Assembly: GCA_032622095.1 (NCBI GenBank)
Contig: CP136062.1
Coordinates: 196,735,887-196,799,886, forward strand
Length of the DNA: 64,000 bases
Direction of reading: 5' to 3'
From: Siphonodentalium dalli
Lineage: Eukaryota; Mollusca; Scaphopoda; Gadilida; Siphonodentaliidae
The translations under genes and the position numbers were made by a program. Below, piece after piece: positions 43,001 through 58,000 of the stretch. The number at the start of each line of letters is the position of its first letter. Within the stretch, counting starts at the first letter, position 1. The notes under the pieces are model-generated. The model saw only the letters and a program-made list of their open reading frames with translations. It was not told where the DNA came from and did not search any database.

Positions 43001-46000
43001 GACACTCATCCATGTTCAAAGAAAATCTTGAATATTTTAAGTCGGCCACTAATCGTTTATGGTATGCCTCAGCTAAACCATCTTTAAGTTTATAACTGGC
43101 AGTTGTCCGCTCCATGGACAACTCCCCAAGAACAGCGCGATCACGTGCCATTTCCTTAGCGTAATCAATTAGATGTGGAACCAATGATAGAGGTAAAGAA
43201 TTCTCACACATGAAGGCCTGGTCCGAGCTTCGGCATGAGATTTCCTGTCAATGATATTGACAAATGGCTTTATTTCTGGTTTCCGTAAATTTGAACATAC
43301 ATTTCCATTGTGAACATTTTATGGTGCACCATATGGAATAGAACATATTTCATTATTACTAGAAGTACTAGGGAGATTTGTTATCACTGTGAGATCCATC
43401 ATCCAGAATATTTTTGTGATTATAGAATGTTGCTGGCAATGACTGGTTTGATCTAATGTTGTTTCTCTGACGAACGTGTGAAACTGCTTTTGAATGTTGT
43501 TTGAGTGCCTTTTTCCCGTCCTTGGAATAGTTTATTTCCTTGTTGCACCATGCACATTTAGTGATTCCGGCGTGATTAATTTTTCGAATAAAGTCTGAAA
43601 AAAAAATCGCCGTTATCCTTTTCCTGAAGCCAAGCTCATCGGAACTTCTTTTTAACATCCCGATCTATATTTGAGACATCGTCCGGGCTTTTTACTTCCG
43701 TAACTACATGTATTATAACTATAGAATAGCGTGTTTTTTTCTAACGAACACAAGACATATTTGTCTTTGTCTTTGAATAGTTATGGCACCAACATTGGTA
43801 CCAAATGATATAATAACTGCGCGGTGATTGGCGGAGATCAACATGATGCCAAGGATTCCTTCAGAAAGCACCAATCACAGACAACTTATCACAGAACTTG
43901 GCATTGAGCTTGTGCGCGACCGGTGAATACATAGATTACCGGTGCCGAAAATAATGACCTGCCATATATCTAATATATAGACAGAACACAACGCGCATCT
44001 TAATCGAGAATCTTTTATCGAATGAGTTGCAGATGGCACAAGGATATATTTCGCGAGAGAAATATAACTTTGCGCTGTCCGCAACGAGTTCGATAAAAGA
44101 TTCAAGATTATGATGCAAGTTGTGTTCTGTATTTATTCTACACTGTTCAGTCAGATAAGTTCAATCCATCAATGTCACCTTCATTGTTACTATAGCTACC
44201 TTTATTGTGATTTAATTCTGACAAATAACCAGTAATTATGGGGGATCACCGGAAGCGAATGATCGACGAAATGTACGTCCTCTTTCTTGGCGACAAGGTC
44301 AGCAAGAATAGTTCAGGCTTGTATTCCACTAGAGGTATACACTAATATGTATTCAATGGCTGGGATTCCGTTGAATACATGTGACTCACGTCAATGGGTG
44401 TGGAATAAATCGGCAACCATTACCCAAAGTAAAATTGAATGAACTCGTAACACGCCGAATGGCGACTTACCTCTGACAATCTCAGTCTCCACCCCCAGAA
44501 TTTGCCAGTGTGTAAAGATTTTACTTTACCGATCAATTTGAACGTGTTTTTTAATAAAATAAAAAATATATATGTATTATTTTATTATTTTTTTTGGAAA
44601 ATCTGGAAGGGCCTGGATGGGTTTCAGAAAATTATCAAAATACCGGAATTCCGGTAAAAACCGGAAAACTTTCATCTCTGGACATAGCAGGTCACGTGCC
44701 CTCTAGCTGTATTAATAGCCAGTTGGCAACAAATTTCGGCCTCTTTTCATCTTTGTGCTCAAGATTCAGGGAAGTGATATTACAGTAATGGCTGGGCTTA
44801 ACACCTTTGCCATCTGTACTAATATTGCGTTTATTGTCCGGTTCATTTTTCTTTTAACCCGTTCCAAGTTTTTTTAACTTGTTGTGAATTCATTTCTGAT
44901 TTGGGAAACAACACATAATTGTTAAATTATTAACAGAGTGACAATTTCAACCATTTCGCTTGATTTTATTTATCGGTTACGCAAAAATATAATTGTTTTT
45001 GTTGAGAAATTGTGGGAAAATTTCCCATGTGTACTTCCGGTCGCAAAATGTGGTCTCATAAAAAAAATATATTTTCGACCTTTTGCGAGTAGAACTCTCT
45101 TCAAGAACGCTGTCCAATTTCTATGTTATCTCTGTTCACGTGGTTCTAGAATGTAAGTATTATTTCGAACCTTCGACCAGTGAGACAAAATTGGATTTGT
45201 ACATCTTGTTTGTTTGAAATTGTCACTCACAATTTTGTTTCAATGTTGACAATGTAGCAAATACGCAGGGAGCAAATTACCTGGCATCATGCACATCGCA
45301 ATTTTCTACCCACATTTGGCTTTTTGGCTATGTAATTTGCTATGATTTTAGAACGTTGCTATCTACTCATGTCAATGTGAGGTTGTTTGCTAATCAAAAT
45401 TTCAAAGTTATTTGCTCCCTGCTGTCGTTTGCTTAACGTCATAGTTCACTATGAATTCGTTTACACTACACACTGAGGTTGTTTGCCAACAAATAACTTT
45501 GTGACAAGTTAATCAAATAGCCCTGACACAAGTCATATAGTGACTCACCAGTCACCCAATTTCATGGTAAATTTTGATGTCCCCTTTCCTGAAACTTATA
45601 AAAGGTCGACCTGGCTATTTTTCTTCTTCGAGCGGCCTCGGATTCGGTACCCCCAAGGTCCATGGCTCAGGCTATAATCAAATCCCTCGTTCTCATTCGA
45701 CTTTGGGGTGAGGCTCGACACAATACACGTTGTCACCTGGGCACTCCACTGTTCCGAGGGTGGGTTCCAGTGTTCACGGCTCTGACCATGTTCTTCCGCT
45801 CCTGCTGGAACCTACCTCCAATTTCATCAACCACCTTTCACAAGCTGGCGGAACGAACAACAATCGTTCAGTACACCCTCGTGTGGAATTGCTGATAAGA
45901 CTAGTGATGAGCCGATTGTCAAATAGAGCCTTGCGCCGATTGCCGATTATTTGAGATCACAATCGGCCGATTCAGGTGCCGATTCCGATTATTTCAATAA

Positions 46001-49000
46001 TTATAGCAGAATATATGTTATATGTGTTATATAATACTTAGAATTATAGAAGCAAGCAACAAATGAAATAATATGCCAGTACACAGTATACATAAGTATA
46101 TGTTTGGGTAAGTATATAGGTGGGCATTGGCGGACTTGTGATCGAATACAGGCAACTTACCCATGTATTTTAGGCTATTCCATAACAAATTGTTTGAAAG
46201 TTTGATGACATGACGACATGTCCACGGTTCGTTTTTGATAACAATTCATCAAACGGCATTTTTCTTTGATCCCAATTCAAAGACATCACATCAAAGGAAA
46301 TGAGCCGACTGAACTAGTTGCAAGTTACACCATGTTCATGTCAATTTCACAGACACGATTCGATTTCAGCGTGGTCATCATAATAATCATCGGTGGTGAC
46401 CTATACGTGACGTCACACGGGGCTGACTGGATGGAATGACATTGTCTTTGACTATTTAAAGTCACGTGAAATGCACTTTCGGTTTCTATAGTATAGTTTA
46501 TACCTGTTACGCTGTATGTACTATATAGATAGCTCTGTTGTACTCCGTATGCATACATCTTGATTATTGATAGTCTGACATAAATCAAAATGTCTACATG
46601 TTGACGAACAATAAAGTTACCTATGGTCGTACATGAGTCCCATGATATGTACGTTGTGTACATCATAATGCTAATGAAATCAATCGACTGAAACGACTGT
46701 TCCGGTATGCCAATAATTAATGATTATGCGCAATCACGGCGTCATGCTTGCAGCGTCACTCTAACACAAAGTGCCACGTGCTTCCCGTTGATCCCCACTA
46801 TATATTGTTCAAACATAGACCCAGGTACGGCCGGGGTATTGAAGAGGACATGTCTTTATATCAAGTTTGTGTTTGGGATCACTTTCCCCATGTTTACAGG
46901 TCATTTATTCAACAAAACATTATCATATTTAAACCAGTTCATTGAAGAAAAACAAGCACCTATTTATTATTTAGACAATCGGAAATCCCGATGTTCAAAC
47001 CCGAGTACCGATTGTCATCCGATGGGCCACAATCGGCCGATTCCGATTGTCGTTCCCGATTATCGGCTCATCACTAGATAAGACTGCTTCCCGGGACTCA
47101 GCATGGCCTTAAAATGCTTAATAATTGGAGGGAGGCAAATTATAGCAAGTATAGCAGCTGGGGCTGCTGCGATTCATCGTAAATTTCAATCACGATACAT
47201 GAATCAAGTAATAACTGCAGATCTATGGGCTAGTGTAAACAAAGTTTCGGTGTATTCTATGTATATTTGACTGATCTGCCCAACAATTAAACTCCATTTT
47301 AGTTTAACTGAACTCTTCATCCTGTTCTAAACGGGTTGTTTCTGATAATGCAGATAGTATCCATTTGTAAACACTAGTGTAGTGTATTGTGATCTGTATC
47401 GTTTCGTTGGTCGGTTATCCTGATTTGTATCGTGTCGTGGCCCTAATTATGGCTGCACAGCATGATTCTGCTTCTCATCAGGTTTCAAACTGGCTCCAGG
47501 TTAGGGGGGAAACAGTCTGCACCTTAATCATCCCTCGATGCCTCTTTCCAGGCCTTACCCAGCCCTTTTATGCAGTTTTTGCTTGTAAAGAAATAACGTT
47601 GGTTGGGTCTGCTCGTCTGACCGTCTGGTTTACCATTCTAATTAACAGGGCTGATTATCATCAGACGCGAATTACGATTCCCACTTTGGATTTCGAAAAG
47701 CACTTGATTCTATTTCTTGTGTCTATGTGGAACATTGGTTCAGATAAAACTCACAGGCATTACGGACCACGTTGCCGAATAGAGCTATCGACCAAAATAA
47801 CTTGGGCTGGACACTCCATGATCAGATCATATGTGCCCCAGACTAGTCTTGATTTCAAGGTAAATAGAGTGGTTTGTGGCTCCTTTCGAGCACTATTAAT
47901 CCTGATGCTGGACATTTGTTCCGCAGTGGGCTTAGGTAACTTAGAACACAAAATCCTTCTGCTGTGTGGCCTCCGTTATGATTGCAGGGCATCTAGGGAA
48001 TCAGACGAAGTTTCTCCGGTATGTCCTCCGGTATGTCTCCCGAGAGGTTCGAGGGGGGACTGAGCATTGGGCCATCAGACAGCGTGCCGTCTAATGCCGG
48101 GGTAATCTCAGGTTATGTACATAACAGTGAACATAGCGCAGTCATCGGCCAGGGCAGAAACATTTAACAGACCCTCAATTATGGGTGACCGATCAATGCT
48201 GAATGTCAATGCTCCTCATTACTCAGATCATCCTTGCCCTTACTAACGGTTTCCTTGTGGCAGAAGCCATGGAACACCAGGCCAGCTTGGAATCCTTCAA
48301 ACAAATTAGCGAGAGTCAATCTGGCATTCAACAGCGATCGGCTGCTGTTCTGCGAACCAAGTTGTGAATCACGTTTCTAGTTGCATAGAGCATTCATTAG
48401 CATTTGGCTCACCAGTCTTCAACAATTCTCTCTGAGCAAGCATTAGTGGATATATTAATTTACCGGGTCCGTGAAGTTAGCACAACATTCAACATTCGTT
48501 CAACATTCGTGTGAAGTTGGCACAACATTCAACATTCAATTTTTCTTGTACATAAGTTTTTTTTTAACGTGAATGGATTAAGTGGGTCGTATATATAGCA
48601 CTCCTATCAAAATTAGAGTATTCGATACTTCGATGCTCATTTTTGAGCAATTTTAACATTCGATTTTCCTTGTACGTAAATTGTTTTAACGTGAATGGAT
48701 TTAGTGGGTCGTATATATAGCACTCCTATCAAATTTAGTATTTGATACTTCGATGCTCATTTTTGAGCAATTTCAATTCCGGGGGAGAGAGAGGGGCACA
48801 TCATATATGCATGATCGGTTCGGGCCCATATATGCAGGGATTGTACCCTGATGGTACTTTAATTCTCCATAGGGCCCACGCCTAGCATGTGTGGTTTTCG
48901 CTGGCGAATGTTGAACAGAAAGTACATTCAACATTCGTTCAACATTCGTGTGAAGTTGGCACAACATTCAACATTCGTTCAACATTCGAATTTTCTTGTA

Positions 49001-52000
49001 CATAACTTTTTTCAACGTGAATGGATTAAATGGGTGGTATATATAGCACCCCTATCACAATTAGAGTATTCGATACTTCGATGCTCATTTTTGAGCAATT
49101 TTAACATTCGATTTTTCTTGTACATAAATTGTTTTAACGTGAATGTTAAAATTGCTCAAAAATGAGCATCGAAGTATCGAATACTCTAATTTTGATAGGG
49201 GTGCTATATATACGACACACTTAATCCATTCACGTTGAAAAAACTTATGTACAAGAAAATTCGAATGTTGAACGAATGTTGAATGTTGAATGTTGTGCCA
49301 ACTTCACACGAATGTGCCAACTTCACACGAATGTTGAACGAATGTTGAATGTTGTGCTAACTTCACGGACCTTAATTTACCTCCAAAGTTTGGGTCGGAT
49401 AATTTGAAATTTGAATTCCCAGTGAGTTGTTCATATGTGTTACTAATACTAGGCTTAGATTGTTTCTCGCAAGATGTCATGGATTTTACAGTTTGGGTTA
49501 GCTTATTGTTTTCGGTATAGACAATGACCTCAAACAACCTTCTGAGAGGGGGTGTCTTGAATATCTCAAACACTGGGGGGCAATCTGTCTAATGGCACAC
49601 ATGAGGCAACAACCGTTGGTGACCGAAGAGGCTCTGCCCACGGGGAGGAACTAGGGTCCGGGTCCTCGCTGTATGAGCGGCGGACAACCGTCAGATCATA
49701 CACACATGTGACCGGTCTTCAGTAATTTTCACCCTTCCGTCCACATCACTGGCATGGCTCCACTCGACCCTGATGTCGAAAGAGTGTATGCCTCCTCATT
49801 GGTGGCTACGATGCGCTGAAAACACTAGCAGCACATGGACCGTGCCCTTCGTCTGTGAAGAACATTCAGTGAATAACAAAACAAAATCGTCTTGTTATCA
49901 ACATTCTGGTTGTTTTGTAATCCTTGTCGTCCTTTTCGGGCCGTTTGGTTCCACCTCAATGGAGACCCACCTTCCAAACAATGCTTGTTTAAAACAAATC
50001 ATTCCAGTTGAAATCTCCTTTCTGTGCTCAAATAAAAATTATGACCTGCCCGAGCACATTTTCTAATATTAACATGAGTAATTTCACCCTTATATTGGTT
50101 AATTGGAATGTTTGATTTGGATGTGGGCAAATTAGCGCAAATCTTCCTCTACAGTAGAGTCTCCTTGAGCTGGTTTTGCTCTCGCGCTTCTATATTCCAA
50201 CCAGGCTGCCAAGCGTCCCTTTTCAGCGCTACATTCAGGGTAACTGAATACATTCGATTGGATCGACAGGCTGTGGAGGTAGTTTACAAATCGGGACTCT
50301 CCGGACTATTCTTCTCGATTGTTTCGATGCCAGAAAACATCTTCGGGATTTCTGCAATCTTACTCGGCTGGTTTCGTGTCTGCTTCCCAAATATGTACGC
50401 CAATCTGGCCTGGAACATTATACCGTGGTTCATTACTTATGTTTCGAGTCCATCTCCGCGTTTCTTTTTCCTCTGGATGGGCTTTGTAACTTTTTGGATG
50501 GATATTACTTCACTTCAGACAAATATTAACTCTTTTTTCTTAGTTATTTCTCCACTCTAGGTTGGTATTCAGTACCTATCGCGTATATTTCGTAATTCCA
50601 CAGTTCTTCCTTAGTTTCTAACTCCTATAACACTCGCGATGAATGTAGTTTACCAGGGTCTTTTCCAACCAGTTCGCCACATTGGGGTTTGCACCTTTCA
50701 TGCCAACAGTATGTCACAAAACTCACAACCATGGCACTGCGGCTATTAAAATCTGGGTTTTCTTTGCCAGAAACGAGGTCTTGGTATGTTTCCAATCGTG
50801 GTTACGTTTGTCACATCCTAGTTACCATCCAAATTTACCGTGCAGGTAGAAATAGATATCCTTTCTCTGGTGTCGAAACGTCGGGATATCTTGGTTTGTC
50901 CGGTCACATACCATCGATCAGAGTGGTCTGTGCTTTCTGCATATGACCAACTTGCTCCATGGAGGAGGTGGCCCATACGTGCCCATGCATATGAACTTTG
51001 GGCGATTTCTACCTGATGGGTTTTCAACTTTGATGGTTTGCCTGACATCAGGACAAAAAGGGGGGGGGGCAAAGATTCAGCCCATTGGGCTCATTCTTCC
51101 ACTTTCTCCACTTTACCATGTATCATCAATCAAATCTGCGAATCGGTACCTTTTGGATCCATATTTTGCTAACCAGAGCAGGTTCAAAAGAATTGCTCTT
51201 ATCCAAAATACAACAATATCTCATTCCTCACTGCCTCCTCCTATGAGTTGATTCTACCATGTAGTTCAGAGTGTAACGTACATGTATCATTGATGGGAAT
51301 ATAACATTTTCAAATAGAAAATACATATTCCCTAATAAGATACTTACACACTGAACTCACATGTCCCTCCCAAATTGGGATTTCCCTCCCCGCTGCTCGG
51401 TCACAACCCTCAAATCTTGTAAGAGGATGAAAAGAGGCTGAATTTGCTGCTAGCTGGCTATTAATACAGCTAGAGGGCATGTGACCTGCTACGTCATATA
51501 ATAACGATTCAAAACGTACTTAAGCTATTTCGTATCAATATAATAAATTTTAAACGGGTCTCATAGATCCCTCCTTTGTGAATAAAAATGAATATACCAT
51601 GTAGTTCAGTATGTAAGTATCTTATTAGGGAATATATATTTTCTATTTGAAAATGTTATTTTTGGTCTGTCTGTCGTATATCTGGGCATCAGTCCTTCCC
51701 CCATCCTTACGTTCATATCTTTTTGGCCAGTTGATGACTTTCGTCCTAATGAACTTAATAAAATGAAACAAGCCACTGGGTATATTGTGCCATGACTGGT
51801 AGTGGTCTTGTTAAAGGCACGGATGGCCTTCATTATAGGTTATAATTTAGAAATAACAGTTTATAATACCAAGTTACAAAAGTTTCCTCAAGAATATATT
51901 AATAGTATAATGATAGTATGAATGCGATATTATCCACAAAACACACTTTGTGTGAGGTGAGCGTTTGTTTATACACAGCATGTAAATAGTGAGCGATAAG

Positions 52001-55000
52001 CAGAGCACTCAACACCGTGGTAATATTTTTAGGAGAGTGATAAACAGTGACCCATTCAACACCAAACCCTTGAGAGGCTAGGATTAGCGAGTGCTATACC
52101 AGTATGTTGTAAACAGTCCTTCCTAGGAGACGGGAGCCATTACTCAAACCCGTATGCGCTCGTAATTTTTAATTCACGGGGTGCTAAAATTTTAACTTGT
52201 CCCTCTTGTCAAAATGTTTATGCTCACTGTAATTGTTGATTCAATATTGAACTGTTTGAAGGTATATTTAGAACCTTTCTCATCTCAGTTAAATTATGGG
52301 CATGTGAAAGTGTAACTGGACATAGATCTATCCCACAATGACATTTTGTTTGAGAAAAACCCAACTTATGATTATATTATTGCGCAACTACACCCGTCTT
52401 CTGAGTTGCAAGAGCAAATAAGTGCTGTCTCGGCGATTTCCTTGTGGGAAGGAATGGTTGTAAACAACTTGGTGGTATTTCTAACCAAAGTTCACTATGT
52501 GGGGTAATGTTTGTTTACATAACATGACAATAAGATGCAATTTATAAAATATTTATGATTGGTATAAGAACAAAGTTTGTCGTATCATATAATATTCTTT
52601 CTGTTATATAAATGGTGGTTTTAACGAATGTAACTATTTTAACAGCAATACCCACTGGCAACACTTACCGTATCTTTAAAACTTATTTTGATGACAAATG
52701 TAAAAATCATAACGGCTCGTAATCACCATCAGTGTTTATTTTATAAACTGGGTGGTTTATATTATAAACGGGGTAGTTTTTTTTATAGTGGCTGAAGGCA
52801 CAAAGTAACTTCGCTAGCCATTACGACAGTCGTTGATATGATTGACTCAATCTGTCCGATTTGTCAATAGACACTGTCTCATTACTAAATCGAGAATACT
52901 CAGCTGATAAAATCCTCAAATAGCGGCAGTGATTCAGATTCAATCTATCTTCGGAATGAGTGTTAAAGATATAATTGGGCTGATGGATAATTCACATCTC
53001 TTTATTTTTAAGAATGTGGATTTTGGTACACAAAACACAGCTCATAATTTAAATGAACCAAGCACACATGAGCTGTATGCTAATGGGATGAGCAATGGTT
53101 GTCAATCTATGATCGCGTTTAAATCCCCTTTGATTTGATAGTCCTGTACCATGTGATATCAATCCGGTCGTGAACCAGAGATAGCTGCGTGTTGATACTT
53201 GCCCCGTACAAACAACCTGGAATATATATATGAATCCAGTTGGTGAATATGAGCCCTGGAGTTTACATATTCAGTTTGTGAGTAATTTCAAATCTTGCAT
53301 ATCGAAGATAGCTTCTTAGTTTTCTGCCTAAAAGAGTGAATTTGTGTGAAAAGAATTTCAAATTAGTTGACCTTTATTCGTTATCGTTTTTAATGATCTT
53401 ACAAGCGCATACAAAAAATTGGATTTTACATATTCAGTTTGGGAGTAATTTCCAATCTTGCATATCGAAGATAGCTTCTTAGTTTTCTGCCTAAAAGAGT
53501 GAATTTGTGTGAAAAGAATTTCAAATTAGTTGACATTTATTTGTTATCGTTTTTAATGATCTTACAAGCGCATAAAAAAAATTGGATTGTATTTGGTTGA
53601 GTTATCAGATTATTCTTGTGAAGAAAAATCCATATACCAATTATGAATGGAATCAGTTGATGTTTTCAAGTTATCTTGCTAATGGCCATGATATTTCTAA
53701 AAGTAGACAAAATAATAGCCATACATCAGGTCAAAAAAATGTGACAAACCTGGTTTTCAAACTTTCTCGAGATATTGTTGTGAAAGATACAAATATCTAA
53801 TATGAATGGAATCAGTTTATTTTTGTTCAAGTTATCACAATAACAACCACAAACTTGCTATGAATAGAAACAATGGCCATAACTCTGGTAATAAAGTTGG
53901 GGTGGGGCCAATTTCACTGCAGCTGTCACACATAGTTATAAAGTCACATACCAAAAATTGTGAAAATCCATCATGAACAGATAAGATATAGAGGATTAGT
54001 GTTACAGCCTGGTAACCGTCCCTTGTTAAATCAAAAGTCGACTTTTGAAAAATAATTGAATAAAAAGGAGTAATTTTTCCATCCAAAAAACGATGCACCA
54101 CTGCCAAACCACATAGCGTTAACTGTAGTAACATGTCATGTCCCAAAGCCTTAGCTTTCTCTTGTGCAGTTTGTGCTTTTCACACTTTTCTGGCCTCATA
54201 AATGGGGAAATTGACATTGCTTGACCTAATTCCTATTTTCCTACTTCAGGTGCTGATTTTGACCAACCAACTAACTGGATCGACATGGCTGGAAAATTAT
54301 TGATCGTCGTATCATTACAGACCACAGACCAGGATTACAAGGACGTCTCACAGAATTTCCTTGCTTCTGTTGGAGCATCACGACCAAATACAACGATCGT
54401 CAAGGTAATTTCCATTTTTCCATTATTTTTAGTCCTTTCTTTATTAAATACCCATTGACATCGCTCCCTTTGCATAAAATACGAATAATCAATCAAAGAA
54501 AACCATTAAATGGTTTGAGTACACTGAGTTTTACAATGAAAATGCTTGCTCCGATGTTCCAAATTATAAGTCTCAATCGCACAAAAATTTTCCCAAAACA
54601 TTTCTCACCATTAATTGGAAATCCTTCTGTGCTTGTGTTATGTTTGTCTGTGTATTGTCTGTTTATATTCACTGAAGCTACCTATTAAAGGATTATCACA
54701 AATGGCTTGTTGTCTAATCCCATTTTTCTTCTAAATTTGTACCTATTGTAAATTATATATTTGAATGTCCATAGATGGAAAATAAATACTGTTTAAACTA
54801 AATTTAATTTGATATTTGCCAGATTGAGAGAATACAGAATAAATCGCTATTCCAACAGTACAAAGCCAAGCGGTCACAGATTGAGAAGCAAAATAATGGA
54901 TCTCACAATGAGAAACTGTTGTGGCATGGGACTGCTTCCGAAGCCATAGCAAGTATTAACAACTATGGATTCAACCGAAGCTACTGCGGAAAAAATGGTA

Positions 55001-58000
55001 AGTACCATCATATAGAGCATCTAACGAGATATGCGTTGCCTCCAATAAGAAGCAAAAGCATTGATTGGCAAGTGAAAAAGAACTTTTCCAACCCCGCTGC
55101 TCGGTCACCCTACTTGAATCTTATGTGAGAAGAAAAAGAGAAATATTCTTGGGCGGTCTTTGACATATATAGCTCATGACACATCATCAGTGACCTCGCT
55201 GCGACCTACCGATTGAGCTTAACATTCAAAAATGTACTTATGATATTTCTTACCTAAATAATAAAATTTTATAAGGGTCTCATAGAACCCCACTTTGTGA
55301 ATAGATAGGAATAAACCATGTAGTTCAGTGTGTCAGTATCTTATTAGGGAATATGTATTTCTGTTGAATATGTTATTTTCAGTGCTATATTGACGAATAT
55401 GTTCTGAAATTTTCCATGTAGGTATGCTTTGAGATACCTCTTACCAAATTAAGCGTACATAATTTTGGGGTTCGAACGAGCCATGTCTGTTTAACCCTTT
55501 CAGTGCCAGGGGGCCGATCTTATCAGCCTAATTTACAGTATGTAAAATCGGCCCTAAAACAAATTCAAAATATGTTTTTAGATTTTTTTTGGTATGCTTA
55601 AGCATGCTATAGCGAATTTAAAAACAAACTGGATAAAACCTTAGGGGCATGTTATAACTCAAAACTATCACCAAGTATTCATAGTAATAATTTTGATGCC
55701 CATGAAAAACGTAAGATTCCCTGGCACTAAACCTACAAAATAAGTCTGTTAAAGAATATAAGAAAAAATTATTAAAATTGTAAAAAAAATTGTAAAAAGT
55801 AAATAACAAAAGATGAAAAATTGTTAGGCCAATGCATTCTCTTATATATGCGAGGCGACCTATGGTCGACTCGCATATATAAGAGAATGCATTGGCACAG
55901 GGTATATGGGTTGACACAAAAATCGGACCTGGCACTCAAAGGGTTAAATAAATGTTCCTAAAACATGGATTCTGATTGATCGAGAATAGGTTTCCTTTCA
56001 CCAGCAGTGCCTGCTGAAGGGTTAAAAAATTTTGAATGGAGTTCAGCAATTCATGTGCAGCAAGGAGTCACACATCTAGTAGTCTGCTCGTTCACTCTTT
56101 GTTTTCATGCTCGAATCCCTGAATATCCGTGAGAGCTTTCCGATGAATGGCAACAAGCCATATTTCCGACTAAATCCTGAAAAGTTACTTATAATTCTGC
56201 TGTGGTTAACGAGTCGATTATTTAGAGCATTATGTATCTCCTAATTTTAGTTGATCAACGAAGTGTATATATGGTTTATTTCAGCACTGATTATTTTCGA
56301 AAATAAATTTTACAGGAATCAGGTCTAGAAACAAAAATGTTTATGGATACATCACAAATTTAAGGAGCAAAACTGGTACAAGCTATATTATCCGTTTTAT
56401 AAAAAGTGTATAGAACAAAAAAAATTAGGTTTTTTTATGGCTGTGGAGTCAGTCAACCTTTTATTTTTAGCTCACCTGAGACAAAGTTTCCGGTGGAGCT
56501 GTAGTCATCACTCCTCGTCTGTCGACTGTCTAGCCGTCCATCCATCCATCATGCCATCTAACCGTCTGTCGTACTGTCCATTTGGACATCCGTCCGTCAA
56601 GAATCGTCTTCTTCTCCAGTACCATAAGACTGAATGGGGTTCATATTTTGTGTGGATGTTCCCTGGGTGACGCACATTCAGATTTGTTAAAATGATGTCA
56701 CACAGTCAAATATTTGCGAAGCCAGGGCCATAACTCTTTCCCACAATAGTAATTCTTAAAACAACTTCTTCTTAAGAACCATCAGGCCTATTTAACTTAT
56801 ATTAGGTATGGAGGGTCCTTGGGTGACTGGGGTTCAGATTTGTTCAAATGGGGTCACTGGGTCAAATAGGGGCCGAGTCAGGGACATAATTGTTTTTAGA
56901 TTGTAATCCTTGCTCAATTAAAACAAAAGTTTTTATTTTTTATTTTAGAAATTTAACTCTTTTTTTTTTTAAACACACCACATTACATCTTCCTCCACCA
57001 TCCTTCCATCTCTGTCCCTCCCATCCCGCACTATAGCCAGATCCCTGCCCTGCACATTAACATCAACAGCTGTAGTCTACAGGCTATTTGACTTTCCAAT
57101 GTGTAGATATCACAACACACTGGCTTTACTCTGTACAGCTGACACTCTGGGGCACATTATAAAGTAATTAGTTATCTCAATTCCCAGCAGATAGTGGGTT
57201 GGAACTGCAGTTTAATCTAATGTGTTGACTGCTGTCTAAATAAAATACAGTTTGACAGTTTATTATTAGTATTAACTCCCATAGGGAGCCTCGCATATAT
57301 ACGAGAAATGCACTGGCTTACAAGGTCAAGGAAATAATATTAGGCCAATGTATTCCCTTATATATGTGAGGCTCCCTGTATATATAAGAGAATGCATTGG
57401 CACAGGATTTTTGCAAAATTTCAGGAAGCTCCAGTCATCGAAGGGTTAAACCCACATATCTTGTTTATTTGGTCTAATCTGTGTTTGGGGTCATTGAGTC
57501 AAATTGTCTGTCTTCCATAGGCTTCCATATGCTTTGTCCATTTGTTTCAGGGACCAGCCTAGAGGGCGACTTGGGAGACATCTCCCTAAAATGTACCACT
57601 TCTCCCTATTTGTGTCCTATGATTTACTGATTATAATGGTGTTCTTACTCAGTATAATGTTTTTATAAATGGGCTCTTGTGTTGCATCATACTTGTTTAA
57701 TCATATAAGGGTGATGTGAGGGTGTAATAACGCTTGTACGCATGAGCTCCCGTGTACGTCACGAATAATGATATCATATGCTAAAAATAGATTTTCGGAC
57801 AAACTTTGCCACGTGTTGGAAAACGCATGCATTTACTATATGTGTGAGATTTAGAGTGGGTCTATAAAACTAATTATAACTTTGTTATCTTTCACAGTTT
57901 TTACGTGAAATTTTCAACATATATCAGGGACATACATGTATACTTCTTCCAGAATGTTAAAAAACATTTTCAGTTGCTCATTGTATTTTTTTTTTTATGC

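Larger units (their letters stand above)
40337..44680 (-). mobile_element. hAT DNA transposon, 4.34 kb, transposase broken
   Basis: Ends CAGGGATGAAAGT and ACTTTCATCTCTG are inverted. The 8-bp duplication is GACGTAGC on the left (40329-40336) and GACATAGC on the right (44681-44688), 7 of 8 matching. A minus-strand hAT transposase gene fills 43658-41232. The empty target site is present in the window as a reverse-strand paralogue at 51488-51495 (GCTACGTC), which fixes the boundaries. G-rich repeats lie just inside the 40.4-kb end and a palindrome just inside the other. Confidence 0.92.

Noticed and set aside
45662-45954. Overlapping frames as a retroelement gag
   Set aside because: No zinc knuckle or capsid pattern; the region is interrupted by the hAT element at 45902.
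47389-48063. 224-codon open frame as a possible host gene
   Set aside because: No usable ATG context, no domain, no splice signals agreeing with the gene, and no similarity recognised on either strand.
50108-50560. 150-codon frame as a membrane protein
   Set aside because: Hydrophobic F/W/S-rich composition looks like a wrong-frame reading of older coding-like DNA; no conserved motif.
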